From Thermococcus barophilus MP (GTDB lineage: Archaea > Methanobacteriota_B > Thermococci > Thermococcales > Thermococcaceae), in assembly GCF_000151105.2 (NCBI RefSeq), contig NC_014804.1:1910567-1974566 (forward strand): DNA of 64,000 nucleotides. The letters are read 5' to 3'. Shown here piece by piece: positions 20,302-28,670 of the stretch. The notes under the pieces were generated by a model, which worked only from the letters and a program-made list of their open reading frames with translations, did no database searches and was not told the origin of the DNA. Position 1 is the stretch's first letter; each line of letters opens with the position of its first letter. A program made the translations under genes and the position numbers.

Positions 20302-21135
20302 ATGAAAAAGGCAGAACTTGTACTTTTGGGAATAACTGCAATATGGGGGTTTACATTTCCAGCAATGAAAGTCAGTCTTGACTATGTCTCCCCGATTCTC
20401 TTTTTAGCATATCGTTTTGGTATTGCCTCTCTTCTGATGCTTCTGATATTCAGAAATAGGGTTTTGCAGACTGACACAATTAAAGAGGGCTTCATTTTGG
20501 GCATAACGCTGTTTTTTGGACATGGATTTCAAATTATTGGCTTAAAATATACAACTGCATCTAACTCAGCTTTTATAACATCCCTCTATGTCGTTTTTAC
20601 CCCCTTCATTGCTTACTTTATTCTTAAAGATAGACTTGAGCTTAGAGATTTTGTTTCGTTAATTTTTGCAGTTATGGGGCTCTATTTAATCTCTGGGGCA
20701 AGTGTAAGGTTCAACAAAGGAGATCTGCTAACAGTTCTATGTGCACTTTCTTTTGCGTTTCAGATAGTTTTAGTTCAGAAATTCAAGGAGAGAGATTACC
20801 TAAGTTTAGCCTTCTGGCAGATATTCTGGAACTTTATGTTCTCGTTGGTATATTCTGTCATCTTTGAGGGCATAAGGTATCCTTCTGGATATCTCCCCTG
20901 GCTGGGCATTCTCTATACATCGGTATTTGCCACGGTAATTGCCTTCACCCTTCAAATCAAGTATCAGAAAGAAACTAAGGCTCACAGAGCGGCATTGATT
21001 TATTCAGCGGAGCCGATATTTGGACATATATCTGCATTCCTGACAATGGGGGAAATTCTGAGTTTAAAGGGTTATGTGGGTGCTGCCCTTATACTTGGAG
21101 CAATATGGAACGAGATAAGAAATGAAAGAGGTTAG
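20302..21135 (+). CDS. EamA/DMT-family membrane transporter
   Basis: The 277-residue protein has ten predicted helices made of two EamA repeats (AIWGFTFPAMKVSLDYVSP in the first; the second begins near LLTVLCALSFAFQIV and ends SAEPIFGHISAFL). The family exports or imports small metabolites such as amino acids or nucleotide sugars; substrate is not predictable. ATG 20302 has GGAGG eight bases upstream. It diverges from the tungsten oxidoreductase operon and shares a TTAG stop overlap with the convergent DUF116 gene. Confidence 0.88.
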   Translation: MKKAELVLLGITAIWGFTFPAMKVSLDYVSPILFLAYRFGIASLLMLLIFRNRVLQTDTIKEGFILGITLFFGHGFQIIGLKYTTASNSAFITSLYVVFTPFIAYFILKDRLELRDFVSLIFAVMGLYLISGASVRFNKGDLLTVLCALSFAFQIVLVQKFKERDYLSLAFWQIFWNFMFSLVYSVIFEGIRYPSGYLPWLGILYTSVFATVIAFTLQIKYQKETKAHRAALIYSAEPIFGHISAFLTMGEILSLKGYVGAALILGAIWNEIRNERG

Positions 21136-21749
21136 CTTACAGCAGGTTTTCGCACCATGCTTGCAGAAAGTTCTGCTTTTTCTCTGCCATCTGCTATGCC
21201 TATCCTGAGAACATCCTTAACCCTCTCAATATCAACAATAGTGTTTATGCACCCAGCCTTCAGCAGAGGAACCGCTTGAAGGGGGATCTTTAGAGGTGCC
21301 AACTTTTCTGCAGCTTCTGCCAGCTCAGGCCAGCACGCTATTCCAATGGCAGCTTTTATTTCTCCCTTTGGAACTTTCTCTTTGAGGATCTTCTTAACCA
21401 GACTTCCCCCGGGGGTTATGTAGAACTGTCTGTAGCCAAGCTTTTCTCCGTATTCTATGATGTCTCCAATTACGCACTTACCGCATTTGGTGCATTTCCA
21501 TCCATAGCTATCAAATTCTGCAGGACATTCTTTGATATTTCTTAGACATTGAGGTATGAAAACAGCTCTTTTTTCAGCAGGTATCTTTGCAAAATCTTCT
21601 TTGTACGCCTTATTCTTAAGCTCAACGTAGATTTGATCCGTGAGCTCTTCGTCTTCACTTATGAGAGAAAGCGCCATTCTCACTGCATTTCTTGTGCTTA
21701 AATCTGCCCCAAGAGCGAAGAGTTTGGCTATGGTGTTCTCTAAGCTCAT
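21132..21749 (-). CDS. DUF116 family protein
   Basis: The protein contains the DUF116 cysteine pattern CLRNIKECPAEFDSYGWKC followed by CGKCVIGDI, and a later IACWPELAEA plus LKAGCINT. Seven conserved cysteines suggest metal or Fe-S binding. DUF116 proteins are common in anaerobic archaea and of unknown function. I start at ATG 21749 because GGTGAT lies four bases upstream and the family N-terminus fits. An in-frame GTG at 21815 behind GGAGGTG would add 22 residues. A minus-strand TATA (GTTTATATGC, 21788-21797) lies in between and favours the shorter form. Its stop interlocks with the EamA gene. Confidence 0.8.
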   Translation of the reverse strand: MSLENTIAKLFALGADLSTRNAVRMALSLISEDEELTDQIYVELKNKAYKEDFAKIPAEKRAVFIPQCLRNIKECPAEFDSYGWKCTKCGKCVIGDIIEYGEKLGYRQFYITPGGSLVKKILKEKVPKGEIKAAIGIACWPELAEAAEKLAPLKIPLQAVPLLKAGCINTIVDIERVKDVLRIGIADGREKAELSASMVRKPAVS

Positions 21750-21801
21750 CGCCATCACCATGTGAAAAGCCTTAAATTTCTCCATGCATATAAACTTTTG
21801 G

Positions 21802-21853
21802 CCCTCCCCACTCACACCTCCGGGATAAATGACCGGGGGTCGGTCGGGGAGGG
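21802..21853 (-). repeat. GC-rich inverted repeat between DUF835 and DUF116 genes
   Basis: CCCTCCCC (minus-strand 5' arm, 21846-21853) can pair with GGGGAGGG (21802-21809). Inside are a perfect GACCG/CGGTC hairpin and a GGAGGTG sequence. The element lies upstream of the DUF116 TATA and within or after the DUF835 3' region. It could be a terminator-like structure, a leader controlling an alternative DUF116 start, or a small RNA. Confidence 0.45.
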
Positions 21854-21857
21854 TACA

Positions 21858-22940
21858 CTAACTCAAAAGCCTCTTCAGCAGTGCCCACTCCTTTTCTGAC
21901 CATACTGATGGATTTGTCACAAGTACCAAGGTTCCACCATACATCAAAACGAAATCTCTCAACAAACTGAGGAACTTGACAATTGATTCAAAGCTGTTGT
22001 ACATTATGAGGTATTCAAGGCAGTCAATGACTATTATTCCTCTCTGTTCGGTCTCTGCCATACTGCGAAGATATCTGTTTACAAGCTCCACCATTTTTGC
22101 TAAATTTGTGGGGGATATCGTTTTGAAGTCTTTTCCTGTGATGTGAGTTATGAAATACACTTCCCACCTTCCCGGGACATTTGATAAATCTCTTAGGAAA
22201 GCAAGAACTTTAGTATTCTGGAGTGTTTCTCTTATCTCCCTGTATTTTTCTTCGCCTATAATTAAGACCCCGGTTTCTATCTCTCCTTCAGACTTTTCAT
22301 ATTTTCTTCTCCTTGGGAATTCTTGAAATCTCTCGGTTCTCACAAACTGGATTACGGAATAGGACACCATAAACGTAAAGATGGCACCTAATAAGAACCC
22401 TATGGGAGCAAACCATGAAACCGGTCTCAGAATGGGATAATCCATCTCATGTGCTCCATATAAAATAAGGGAAATAGCAAGAAACGTTGCCTTTTTGCGG
22501 TATACCCTCGAGAAAGGGAGTATAAGAACTCCAGAGAGGAGTATGTAGAATCCAGAGAGTCCGTAGGGAACTCCAATGGTCATCATCCATTCAGATCTCT
22601 CCCCAAAATGCATGATCCCAATCAGATAGAGGGTTATTATAAAGGGCACTGAGGCCACGTAATAAAAGCCTGGAGTGAAAAAGTAAAATGCCTCTTCGTT
22701 TATGATCATAAGCACCCCACAAAAAAGCAGCGATGCAAAGAGTGCTTCAAAGAGCGAGTTTAGATAGTTAACTCCAGCAATGTCAAACAAAATTGAGAGT
22801 GCTGCAGAGAGCCATGCTAATCCCCAGATTAAAGCAGATTTTCTGTCCCTGGTTCTTGCAATATAAAGCAGATACAACGCTGCGATAAGCTTTATTACCA
22901 GACTAAGCCCTCTTCCCATATTGAGAAACATTTTATCCAT
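21858..22940 (-). CDS. Membrane-anchored DUF835 protein
   Basis: Six to seven transmembrane helices occupy the first 210 residues. They are followed by a soluble C-terminal domain with GVLIIGEEKYREIRETL, RGIIVIDCLEYLIMYNSFE and GTLVLVTNPSVWS. The soluble part is the DUF835 domain, common in Thermococcales and reminiscent of a nucleotide-binding-like alpha/beta fold without a P-loop. It is often linked to signalling. ATG 22940 is preferred over an upstream GTG. A box C/D sRNA lies just upstream, between this gene and the permease. Role unknown. Confidence 0.75.
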   Translation of the reverse strand: MDKMFLNMGRGLSLVIKLIAALYLLYIARTRDRKSALIWGLAWLSAALSILFDIAGVNYLNSLFEALFASLLFCGVLMIINEEAFYFFTPGFYYVASVPFIITLYLIGIMHFGERSEWMMTIGVPYGLSGFYILLSGVLILPFSRVYRKKATFLAISLILYGAHEMDYPILRPVSWFAPIGFLLGAIFTFMVSYSVIQFVRTERFQEFPRRRKYEKSEGEIETGVLIIGEEKYREIRETLQNTKVLAFLRDLSNVPGRWEVYFITHITGKDFKTISPTNLAKMVELVNRYLRSMAETEQRGIIVIDCLEYLIMYNSFESIVKFLSLLRDFVLMYGGTLVLVTNPSVWSEKEWALLKRLLS

Positions 22941-22988
22941 ACTACCACTCACAATGACTTATTACGACTTTAGGATATTAAACAATTT

Positions 22989-23048
22989 CGGCTCATTAGG
23001 GCTGGACTTCATCACCCCTCAGGTTTTCCGGAGTTAAATCATCGCCCC
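22989..23048 (-). ncRNA. Box C/D guide sRNA overlapping the DUF401 stop codon
   Basis: Reading the minus strand: a GGGGC/GCC terminal stem, box C-like ATGATTT, a 13-base guide (AACTCCGGAAAAC), box D' CTGA, three bases, a perfect box C' GTGATGA, a 12-base guide (AGTCCAGCCCTA) and a D-like ATGA. Spacing equals that of the sRNA at 40800, which strengthens the call. Box C falls on the TGA of the permease gene, so the RNA may be cut from its 3' end. Such RNAs guide 2'-O-methylation of rRNA or tRNA with L7Ae, Nop5 and fibrillarin. Weak points are the imperfect C and D boxes. Confidence 0.6.
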
Positions 23049-24232
23049 AGGAGGAGGGTGTACAATACTCCCACTGTAAAAAGAATTGTCCCGGGAACTA
23101 AAAGCTTTCTGTATACATTTCTCAGCTCTGCCTTATAGTATTCGGCTGAGAAAACTAAACAGAGATGGACAGGGCTGAACAGCATTCCCATATAACCACT
23201 GAGATATGCAAGGGCTATCTTATCAAACCCCGTAAAGAAGGGGAGCAGGAGTGGAAATGCCATTCCTACATAAGCAAAGCTTATTCCTGTCATTAAACCC
23301 ACAATGAAGGGTGTTAATATTATAACGAAGACCACTGGCAGGTTAAGCTCGAGAATGGCTTTAGGTAGAGCCTCAACTGCATTGGTGATTTGTAAAAGGT
23401 ATTTGAAGTACATGACAGCCAAAAGGAGAAAGATTATCTTTGGCTGAAATGCATGTTTTATAATTTCTTTTTTGTTGAGCTTATTGAAGTGTGGCATCAA
23501 TGCTGACATAAGGCCTATAAAAGCACCATAGACCATGTCGTAGCCCAGTACAATAGAAATCAAAATTATCACCAAAATAGGATAGGTCGTCTTCAGCAGG
23601 AGCTTTGCTCCTTCATTCTTCTTACCCTCTTTGGTGCTTTCATCTTTAATTGGACGTAAGATCAAGAAGTACCCGATGAGAATCATGAGAATCGTCAGCG
23701 GAAACATCTTGGTGCTGAACTCTCTAACAGTTATTCCCAAGATTGCCGATGCGATTATTATTGCCTGATACATTGGCCAAGAAAACTCCCACACATGCCT
23801 AAACCAGTAGTTTACGAGAGTTTTTTCCTCTGGCTTTAAGCTGAGCTTATTTGCGACTTCCTCGATCATTGGAGCTGAAACCAAAGCACCTGCTGGCATT
23901 GGCATTAAGCCTATCAGAGCGGGGAGCATTGCAAGGGAGTACTTTGCTTTAGGAAAAAGCTCTTTGATAGCTTTCTCCATGTCTTTGAGGTATCCAATCT
24001 GAGAAAAGACGTTTGTCATTGCCATTATGAATACGATAATTAAAATTAACCTTACTGTGCTCCAGGAAGTTGAAGAGTGGTAAAAAGCTTTAGTGAATTC
24101 CAATGGCGTCAAACCAAAAAGAATTCCCAGTAAAATTGAGCCAGCAAATATTGAGACTCCTACATGGATCTTTAAGCGAATAAGAGCTATTACGAAGGCG
24201 AATGTTATGAGCAGTTTAAGTACTTCGATCAT
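23039..24232 (-). CDS. DUF401 family integral membrane permease
   Basis: The 397-residue protein has about eleven helices and two conserved polar re-entrant regions: GLMPMPAGALVSAPMIEE and VGLMTGISFAYVGMAFPLL. This arrangement resembles GntP/ion-transporter-type permeases and matches the DUF401 family of archaea. ATG 24232 has GGTGAG five bases upstream. It diverges from the small gene at 24364 across a region with a shared TTATAA core and an inverted repeat. Substrate unknown; small organic acids are a guess from the fold. Confidence 0.8.
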   Translation of the reverse strand: MIEVLKLLITFAFVIALIRLKIHVGVSIFAGSILLGILFGLTPLEFTKAFYHSSTSWSTVRLILIIVFIMAMTNVFSQIGYLKDMEKAIKELFPKAKYSLAMLPALIGLMPMPAGALVSAPMIEEVANKLSLKPEEKTLVNYWFRHVWEFSWPMYQAIIIASAILGITVREFSTKMFPLTILMILIGYFLILRPIKDESTKEGKKNEGAKLLLKTTYPILVIILISIVLGYDMVYGAFIGLMSALMPHFNKLNKKEIIKHAFQPKIIFLLLAVMYFKYLLQITNAVEALPKAILELNLPVVFVIILTPFIVGLMTGISFAYVGMAFPLLLPFFTGFDKIALAYLSGYMGMLFSPVHLCLVFSAEYYKAELRNVYRKLLVPGTILFTVGVLYTLLLGR

Positions 24233-24256
24233 GCATTCTCACCAGTGTATTAATGT

Positions 24257-24272
24257 TTAGATGCAAATCTAA
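24257..24272. promoter_or_regulatory. Inverted repeat in divergent promoter region
   Basis: TTAGAT-GCAA-ATCTAA is a perfect palindrome with a four-base spacer, 25 bases upstream of the DUF401 start. A partial copy (CATTTAGATC) lies near 24329-24338, and a palindromic TTATAAGCTTAT promoter core sits between. It may bind a regulator shared by the two divergent genes. Confidence 0.4.
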
Positions 24273-24363
24273 GATATCCCTTATAAGCTTATCTGAAATC
24301 AAATTTTTAACAACAAAAAGTTAATAAACATTTAGATCGAAGTTTGAGGAGGAGGTGATAAAA

Positions 24364-24741
24364 ATGGTGCATCAGTATATTAAGGAAAAAACTAAAGAGT
24401 TTACAAAAGAGGAAAAGGAAAGGAGGTACAAATACTTAGGAAAAGAAGTCATTGACTACGGTGATCCGGGGCTGGACAGCATACCTGAGTTCTATGGTAT
24501 AGCTAACGCAATTTGGAGAGACTGGAAAGAAGGGGAGATAAGCACAAAAACGGCTTTAGGAAGGTTAGCATTGCTCAAGCTTCTCACTTACAAGACAAAA
24601 AATAAGAAAATTCAAGACATACCAGATGAAGAGCTTGAAGAAGTTAGAAAGTTCATTGACTATGTAATTCAGGTTATTAAGAACGAAAGCCGGAGGAAGG
24701 GAGAGCCAGAAGAAGAAAGGCAGATTGAGGAGAAGGCTTAG
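24364..24741 (+). CDS. Small hypothetical helical protein
   Basis: The 125-residue protein is highly charged: it opens VHQYIKEKTKEFTKEEKERR, has a central tryptophan-containing segment (AIWRDWKEGEIS) and a lysine-glutamate-rich tail. ATG 24364 follows an excellent GGAGGAGGTGAT site. It is conserved-looking but I cannot assign a family. Its divergent promoter shared with the permease is the only functional clue. Confidence 0.65.
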   Translation: MVHQYIKEKTKEFTKEEKERRYKYLGKEVIDYGDPGLDSIPEFYGIANAIWRDWKEGEISTKTALGRLALLKLLTYKTKNKKIQDIPDEELEEVRKFIDYVIQVIKNESRRKGEPEEERQIEEKA

Positions 24742-24851
24742 TTATAACATCCCAATTCCTTCTTTTATCACTGTTTTATGGAACGAAAAGTTCTTTTTGC
24801 TTCAAGTTCTTCCTTTTTTCAACAATTGCATTTCGTGCTAACTCTTTAACC

Positions 24852-25042
24852 ATGAGGAGAAATCCTCCGTTCTGGTTAGCCGTAGCTTTTGTCTTGAAGT
24901 TCGTAAGCCCCGTTACGGCTAACCTTCCAGCCTCCTATCTTCATCGGCTGGCTTTCGGGGGGAACGGAAACTCCCCACATCTTCCGTTTTCCGTCTCCAT
25001 TCGGGCTTACAAACCCCACATATCGGAGACTGTCATGACACC
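24852..25042 (-). ncRNA. Candidate structured RNA (multi-hairpin GC-rich island)
   Basis: At least five stems are visible: GAGGA/TCCTC (24854-24867, GAAA loop on the plus strand), GGTTAGCCGTA/TACGGCTAACC (24874-24924, 11 perfect pairs), CCAGCC/GGCTGG (24927-24951), GGGG/CCCC (24959-24976), and GTCTCC/GGAGAC enclosing GGG/CCC (24993-25030). A ten-base palindrome TGTCATGACA follows (25031-25040). On the minus strand a TATA-like TTTATTTTAA at 25046-25055 would place the start near 25025, so minus is preferred, though the GAAA loop argues for plus. It may be an independent ncRNA or the RNA end (omega RNA) left by an IS200/IS605-type element whose TnpB gene is gone. Confidence 0.5.
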
Positions 25043-25196
25043 TTAAAATAAACTCCAAAAACTATTTAAAAATTACGGAAAACAAAAATGCCGAATTTTA
25101 CACTTTTAACTATCTACAGAACAGTCCCCACCAAAAATATTTTGGCATGCAAGTTAATTAAATTTGTTTTGGGATCAACACTCAACTTTCCAAAAA

Positions 25197-25207
25197 ACTT
25201 ATAAGTA
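25197..25207 (+). promoter_or_regulatory. TATA box of ileS
   Basis: ACTTATAAGTA would start transcription near 25230, leaving a leader of about 105 bases that contains GAGG/CCTC and GCCC/GGGC hairpins before the AGGAGG site. Confidence 0.5.
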
Positions 25208-25335
25208 AAGTTCCACAAAAATGGTGCGATGCCCATGAGGGGGGATTTATTTATCCTCAGCTTTGCATTTCGCCCATGATAACTTGGGCTGTTCTGTTAG
25301 CTTAGTTTGTTCTATAAACTTTAGGAGGTTTTACC

Positions 25336-28300
25336 ATGATAAAGGAACCAGAATTTAGAGAATACAACGCCCAGCTATTGGAAGAAAAGATGGAGAAGTT
25401 TTGGGCTGAAAACAACATATACGAAAAGGTAAAGCAGAGCAGAGCTGATGGGCCAAAATACTACTTTTTAGATGGACCGCCATACGTCAGCGGTGCCATA
25501 CACCTTGGTACAGCTTGGAACAAGATAATCAAGGACATGATAATAAGATTTAGGACAATGCAGGGTTACAACGTGAGGAGACAGCCAGGTTTTGACATGC
25601 ATGGTCTTCCAATTGAGGTTAAAGTAGAGCAGGCTTTGGGACTGAAGATAAAGAAAGATATAGAGGAGAAAATTGGCGTTGATAACTTCATAAAGAAGTG
25701 TAGGGAATTTGCACTCAGAAACCTCAAGATAATGACCGAGCAGTTTAAGATGCTCGGCGTTTGGATGGACTGGGACAATCCATACATGACAATAAAGAAT
25801 GAGTACATTGAATCAGCTTGGTTCACCCTTAAGAAAGCCTGGGAGAAGGGCTTGCTTGAGAAAGACATGAGGGTTCTTCACTGGTGTCCAAGATGTGAGA
25901 CAGCTTTGGCAGAGCATGAGGTCAGGGGAGAGTATAAGATAAGGGAAGACCCAAGCATATATGTCAAGTTCCCGCTTGAAGGTAAGGAGAATGAGTATCT
26001 CCTAATCTGGACAACTACACCATGGACTCTGCCAGCTAATCTCGCAGTTGCGGCACATCCGGAATATGATTACGCTAAAGTTAAGGTCGAACTTGATGGC
26101 AAAGAGGAGTACTGGTATCTTGCAAAAGCCCTTGTGGATAAAGTCCTTGGGGAGATAGGGGTTGAAGGAGAGATTGTTGAAGAGTTTAAAGGAAAGGACC
26201 TTGAGGGACTTAGATATGTCCACATATTCCTTGAGGAGTATCCAAGGCAAAAGGAGTTTAGGGAAAAATACGAGTGGGCTCACCGCGTAATTCTTGGTGA
26301 TTTTGTAACACTCGGAGAAGGTACGGGATTAGTTCACTCTGCTCCAGGCCATGGTGAGGAAGACTTTGAGGTTGGAAGAAAATATGGACTGCCAGTCTAC
26401 TCCCCATTGGATGATGAAGGAAGATACGTTGAGGGCAAGTGGAAAGGCGTTTACGTCAAGGATGCAGACCCAGAGATAATAGAGTACCTTAAAGAGAAAG
26501 GGCTTCTCGTGAAAGCAAGTACAATAAAGCACAAGTATCCCCACTGCTGGAGATGTAAGACTCCTCTCATATTCAGAGCAACAGAGCAGTGGTTCCTTAA
26601 GGTCAGTAAAGTGAAGGAGCAGATAATCAAAGAAAATGATGAGAAAGTTACATGGTATCCGGATTGGGTTAAGATAAGATTTGACAACGGTGTCAGAGAC
26701 AGCGGAGACTGGGTCATCAGCCGTCAAAGATATTGGGGAATTCCGCTGCCAATATGGCAGAGTGAGGATGGGGAGATATACATTGTGGGCAGCTTTAGAG
26801 AGCTTGTCGAATTAGCAGTTGCCCTTGAAGTGAACGGTGAAAGGATTGAGCTCCCAGAGAGCTATGAAGAAAAGCTCAAAGTCATAGAAGAGAAACTTGG
26901 CCCAGAAGACTTGCACAGACCTTACGTTGATGCCTTCATAATAAAGGTGAACGGCAAAGAAATGAAACGCATAAAAGATGTCCTTGACGTGTGGTTTGAC
27001 AGCGGAATAGCCTCGTGGGCTTCTCTCGGCTATCCAAGGGAAAAAGAGCTGTTTGAGAAGCTCTGGCCTGCGGACTTCATAGTTGAGGGCGAAGATCAAG
27101 TTACAAAATGGTTCTACTCCCAGCAAGCTGCTTCCGTAATTGCCTTCGACACCGTTCCCTACAGACACGTTGCAATGCACGGTTATGTTCTTGATGAAAA
27201 AGGAGACAAGATGAGCAAGAGCCTTGGAAACATCATAAGGCCAGAAGAAGTTGTGCAGAAAGAGGGAAGAGATGCCTTCCGCTTTTACATGCTCTGGGCA
27301 ACAACTCCTTGGGAGAACCTGAGGTTCAGCTGGAAGGGATTGGCTCAGGTTAAGCGTATGTTGAACATACTCTGGAACGTCTATATACTTGCAGCAACTT
27401 ACATGAGCCTTGACAAGTTTGAGCCAGGGAAGGTCAATCCAGAAGAGTTGCCTTTCAGGGAAGAGGACAAGTGGGTTCTAAGCAGGGTGAACAGCTTAGT
27501 TGAAACTGTTACAAACGGAATAGAGACATTCTACCTCACAAGAGCGACAAGGGGAATCTACGACTTCGTCGTTGAAGACTTGAGCAGATGGTATGTAAGG
27601 TTGATAAGAAAGAGGCTCTGGGTTGAGGGAGACGATCCAGATAAATTGGCTGCATACTGGACTCTCTGGAAGGTCTTTGATGTGCTGTTAAGGCTTATGG
27701 CACCGTTTACACCATACATAGCTGAGGCTATTTACCAGAACATGATTGCCAGAAAGGAAAGCGTTCATATGGAGGATTGGCCTGTTAAAGAATTCACGGA
27801 TGAAGAGCTTGAGAAGGAAATGGCAATAGTCAGAAAGATAGTCGAGGCAGGAGCTGCAGCGAGGCAAAAAGCAAGGATAAAGCTCAGATATCCAGTCAGG
27901 CAAATACTCATAGAGACAGAGGATGAGCTTACAAAGAAAGCTGTGGAAAGGTTGAACAGAATCTTAAGAGACCAGCTCAACGCTAAGGAGGTTAAAGTTG
28001 CAAAGGTAGAAAGGGAAATAAAAGTCAAACCAAACTTCGCAAAGCTCGGTCCGCACTTCAAGGGAGATGCAAAGCTCATAGCCAAGTGGATTGACGAGCA
28101 GAACGACAGAGAGCTTTATGAAAAGCTCATGAAGGGCAAGCTCAAGGTTGAAATTGAGGGCAAAGAATTTACTCTCGAAAGAGACCACATAGTTGTTGAA
28201 GAGCAACTCCCGGACTTTCTCGTTGGTGAAGAGTTCGATTACGGAAAGGTCTTCGTTGACAAGACGCTTACAAGGGAGCTCATGATGGAAGGGCTTGCGA

Positions 28301-28533
28301 GGGAATTTGTCAGAAGAATACAGGAGATGAGAAAGAGGCTTGACTTAGATGTCAATGACAGAATAAAGGTTTACATTGAAACCACAGAAGAGAACAAAGC
28401 TCTTCTCAAGGATATGCTTGACTACATAAAGAGAGAAACGAGGGCTGTTGAAGTGCTCTTCGAGAAGCCAAAAGGCTACGTCGTTGATTGGGAGGACGTG
28501 AGTGCGAAGATTGGAGTTGAGAAGGTTGAGTGA
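25336..28533 (+). CDS. ileS: Isoleucyl-tRNA synthetase
   Basis: This class I synthetase charges tRNA-Ile. The HIGH-type motif is HLGT (residues 56-59, within GPPYVSGAIHLGTAWNK) and the KMSKS loop is at 625-629. The editing CP1 domain contains TTTPWTLPANLAVAAHPEYDY and GTGLVHSAPGHGEEDF. A zinc-like CPRCETALAEH and CWRCKTPLIFR pair is present, and the C-terminal anticodon-binding helical region follows. Length 1065 fits archaeal/eukaryal-type IleS. ATG 25336 follows AGGAGG. It is expressed alone, with a longer leader than is usual in this genome. Confidence 0.97.
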   Translation: MIKEPEFREYNAQLLEEKMEKFWAENNIYEKVKQSRADGPKYYFLDGPPYVSGAIHLGTAWNKIIKDMIIRFRTMQGYNVRRQPGFDMHGLPIEVKVEQALGLKIKKDIEEKIGVDNFIKKCREFALRNLKIMTEQFKMLGVWMDWDNPYMTIKNEYIESAWFTLKKAWEKGLLEKDMRVLHWCPRCETALAEHEVRGEYKIREDPSIYVKFPLEGKENEYLLIWTTTPWTLPANLAVAAHPEYDYAKVKVELDGKEEYWYLAKALVDKVLGEIGVEGEIVEEFKGKDLEGLRYVHIFLEEYPRQKEFREKYEWAHRVILGDFVTLGEGTGLVHSAPGHGEEDFEVGRKYGLPVYSPLDDEGRYVEGKWKGVYVKDADPEIIEYLKEKGLLVKASTIKHKYPHCWRCKTPLIFRATEQWFLKVSKVKEQIIKENDEKVTWYPDWVKIRFDNGVRDSGDWVISRQRYWGIPLPIWQSEDGEIYIVGSFRELVELAVALEVNGERIELPESYEEKLKVIEEKLGPEDLHRPYVDAFIIKVNGKEMKRIKDVLDVWFDSGIASWASLGYPREKELFEKLWPADFIVEGEDQVTKWFYSQQAASVIAFDTVPYRHVAMHGYVLDEKGDKMSKSLGNIIRPEEVVQKEGRDAFRFYMLWATTPWENLRFSWKGLAQVKRMLNILWNVYILAATYMSLDKFEPGKVNPEELPFREEDKWVLSRVNSLVETVTNGIETFYLTRATRGIYDFVVEDLSRWYVRLIRKRLWVEGDDPDKLAAYWTLWKVFDVLLRLMAPFTPYIAEAIYQNMIARKESVHMEDWPVKEFTDEELEKEMAIVRKIVEAGAAARQKARIKLRYPVRQILIETEDELTKKAVERLNRILRDQLNAKEVKVAKVEREIKVKPNFAKLGPHFKGDAKLIAKWIDEQNDRELYEKLMKGKLKVEIEGKEFTLERDHIVVEEQLPDFLVGEEFDYGKVFVDKTLTRELMMEGLAREFVRRIQEMRKRLDLDVNDRIKVYIETTEENKALLKDMLDYIKRETRAVEVLFEKPKGYVVDWEDVSAKIGVEKVE

Positions 28534-28577
28534 GCTTTTGTTTTCTTTTCTCACATTTGTTTATCTAAGACTGTCTT

Positions 28578-28598
28578 CCTCTGCCCTAAAGGGCGAGG
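28578..28598 (+). repeat. Hairpin downstream of ileS
   Basis: CCTC-T-GCCC-TAAA-GGGC-GAGG forms a tight stem-loop about 45 bases after the ileS stop, followed by an A-rich and not T-rich stretch. It could stabilise the ileS 3' end or be a mobile-element remnant. The preceding TTTTGTTTTCTTTTC tract just after the stop is the more likely terminator. Confidence 0.4.
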
Positions 28599-28627
28599 CT
28601 TGAAAAAGAAAAAAGTGCACCAAAACC

Positions 28628-28635
28628 CTTATAAC
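28628..28635 (+). promoter_or_regulatory. TATA box of the ATPase gene at 28669
   Basis: CTTATAAC lies about 35 bases before the GTG start and abuts the first of two operator-like repeats. Confidence 0.5.
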
Positions 28636-28670
28636 TTATGCCCCCGTAAGTTACTTATGGTGGCGTAAGT
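28634..28670. promoter_or_regulatory. Tandem operator-like imperfect palindromes over the ATPase start
   Basis: Two 18-base sites, ACTTATG-CCCC-CGTAAGT (28634-28651) and ACTTATG-GTGG-CGTAAGT (28653-28670), lie 19 bases apart. They cover the transcription start and the start codon, where a bound protein would block expression. The first, with flanking bases, recurs just after the gene (29719-29747). Confidence 0.65.

Larger units (their letters stand above)
24742..25335. other. Long intergenic region of 594 bases
   Basis: It holds three parts. 24742-24851 is AT-rich with no recognised feature. 24852-25042 is a GC-rich block of nested hairpins (described separately). 25043-25335 holds the ileS promoter and an approximately 105-base leader. 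The short open frames that can be read through the hairpin block on both strands are by-products of its composition. Confidence 0.6.

Noticed and set aside
24852-25058. Open frames of about 60 codons on both strands of the hairpin island
   Set aside because: Both are explained by GC-rich inverted repeats. Neither has a ribosome-binding site or a recognisable protein pattern.
28578-28598. ileS downstream hairpin as an intrinsic bacterial-type terminator
   Set aside because: The stem is followed by A residues, not T. The T tract is before it, right after the stop codon.
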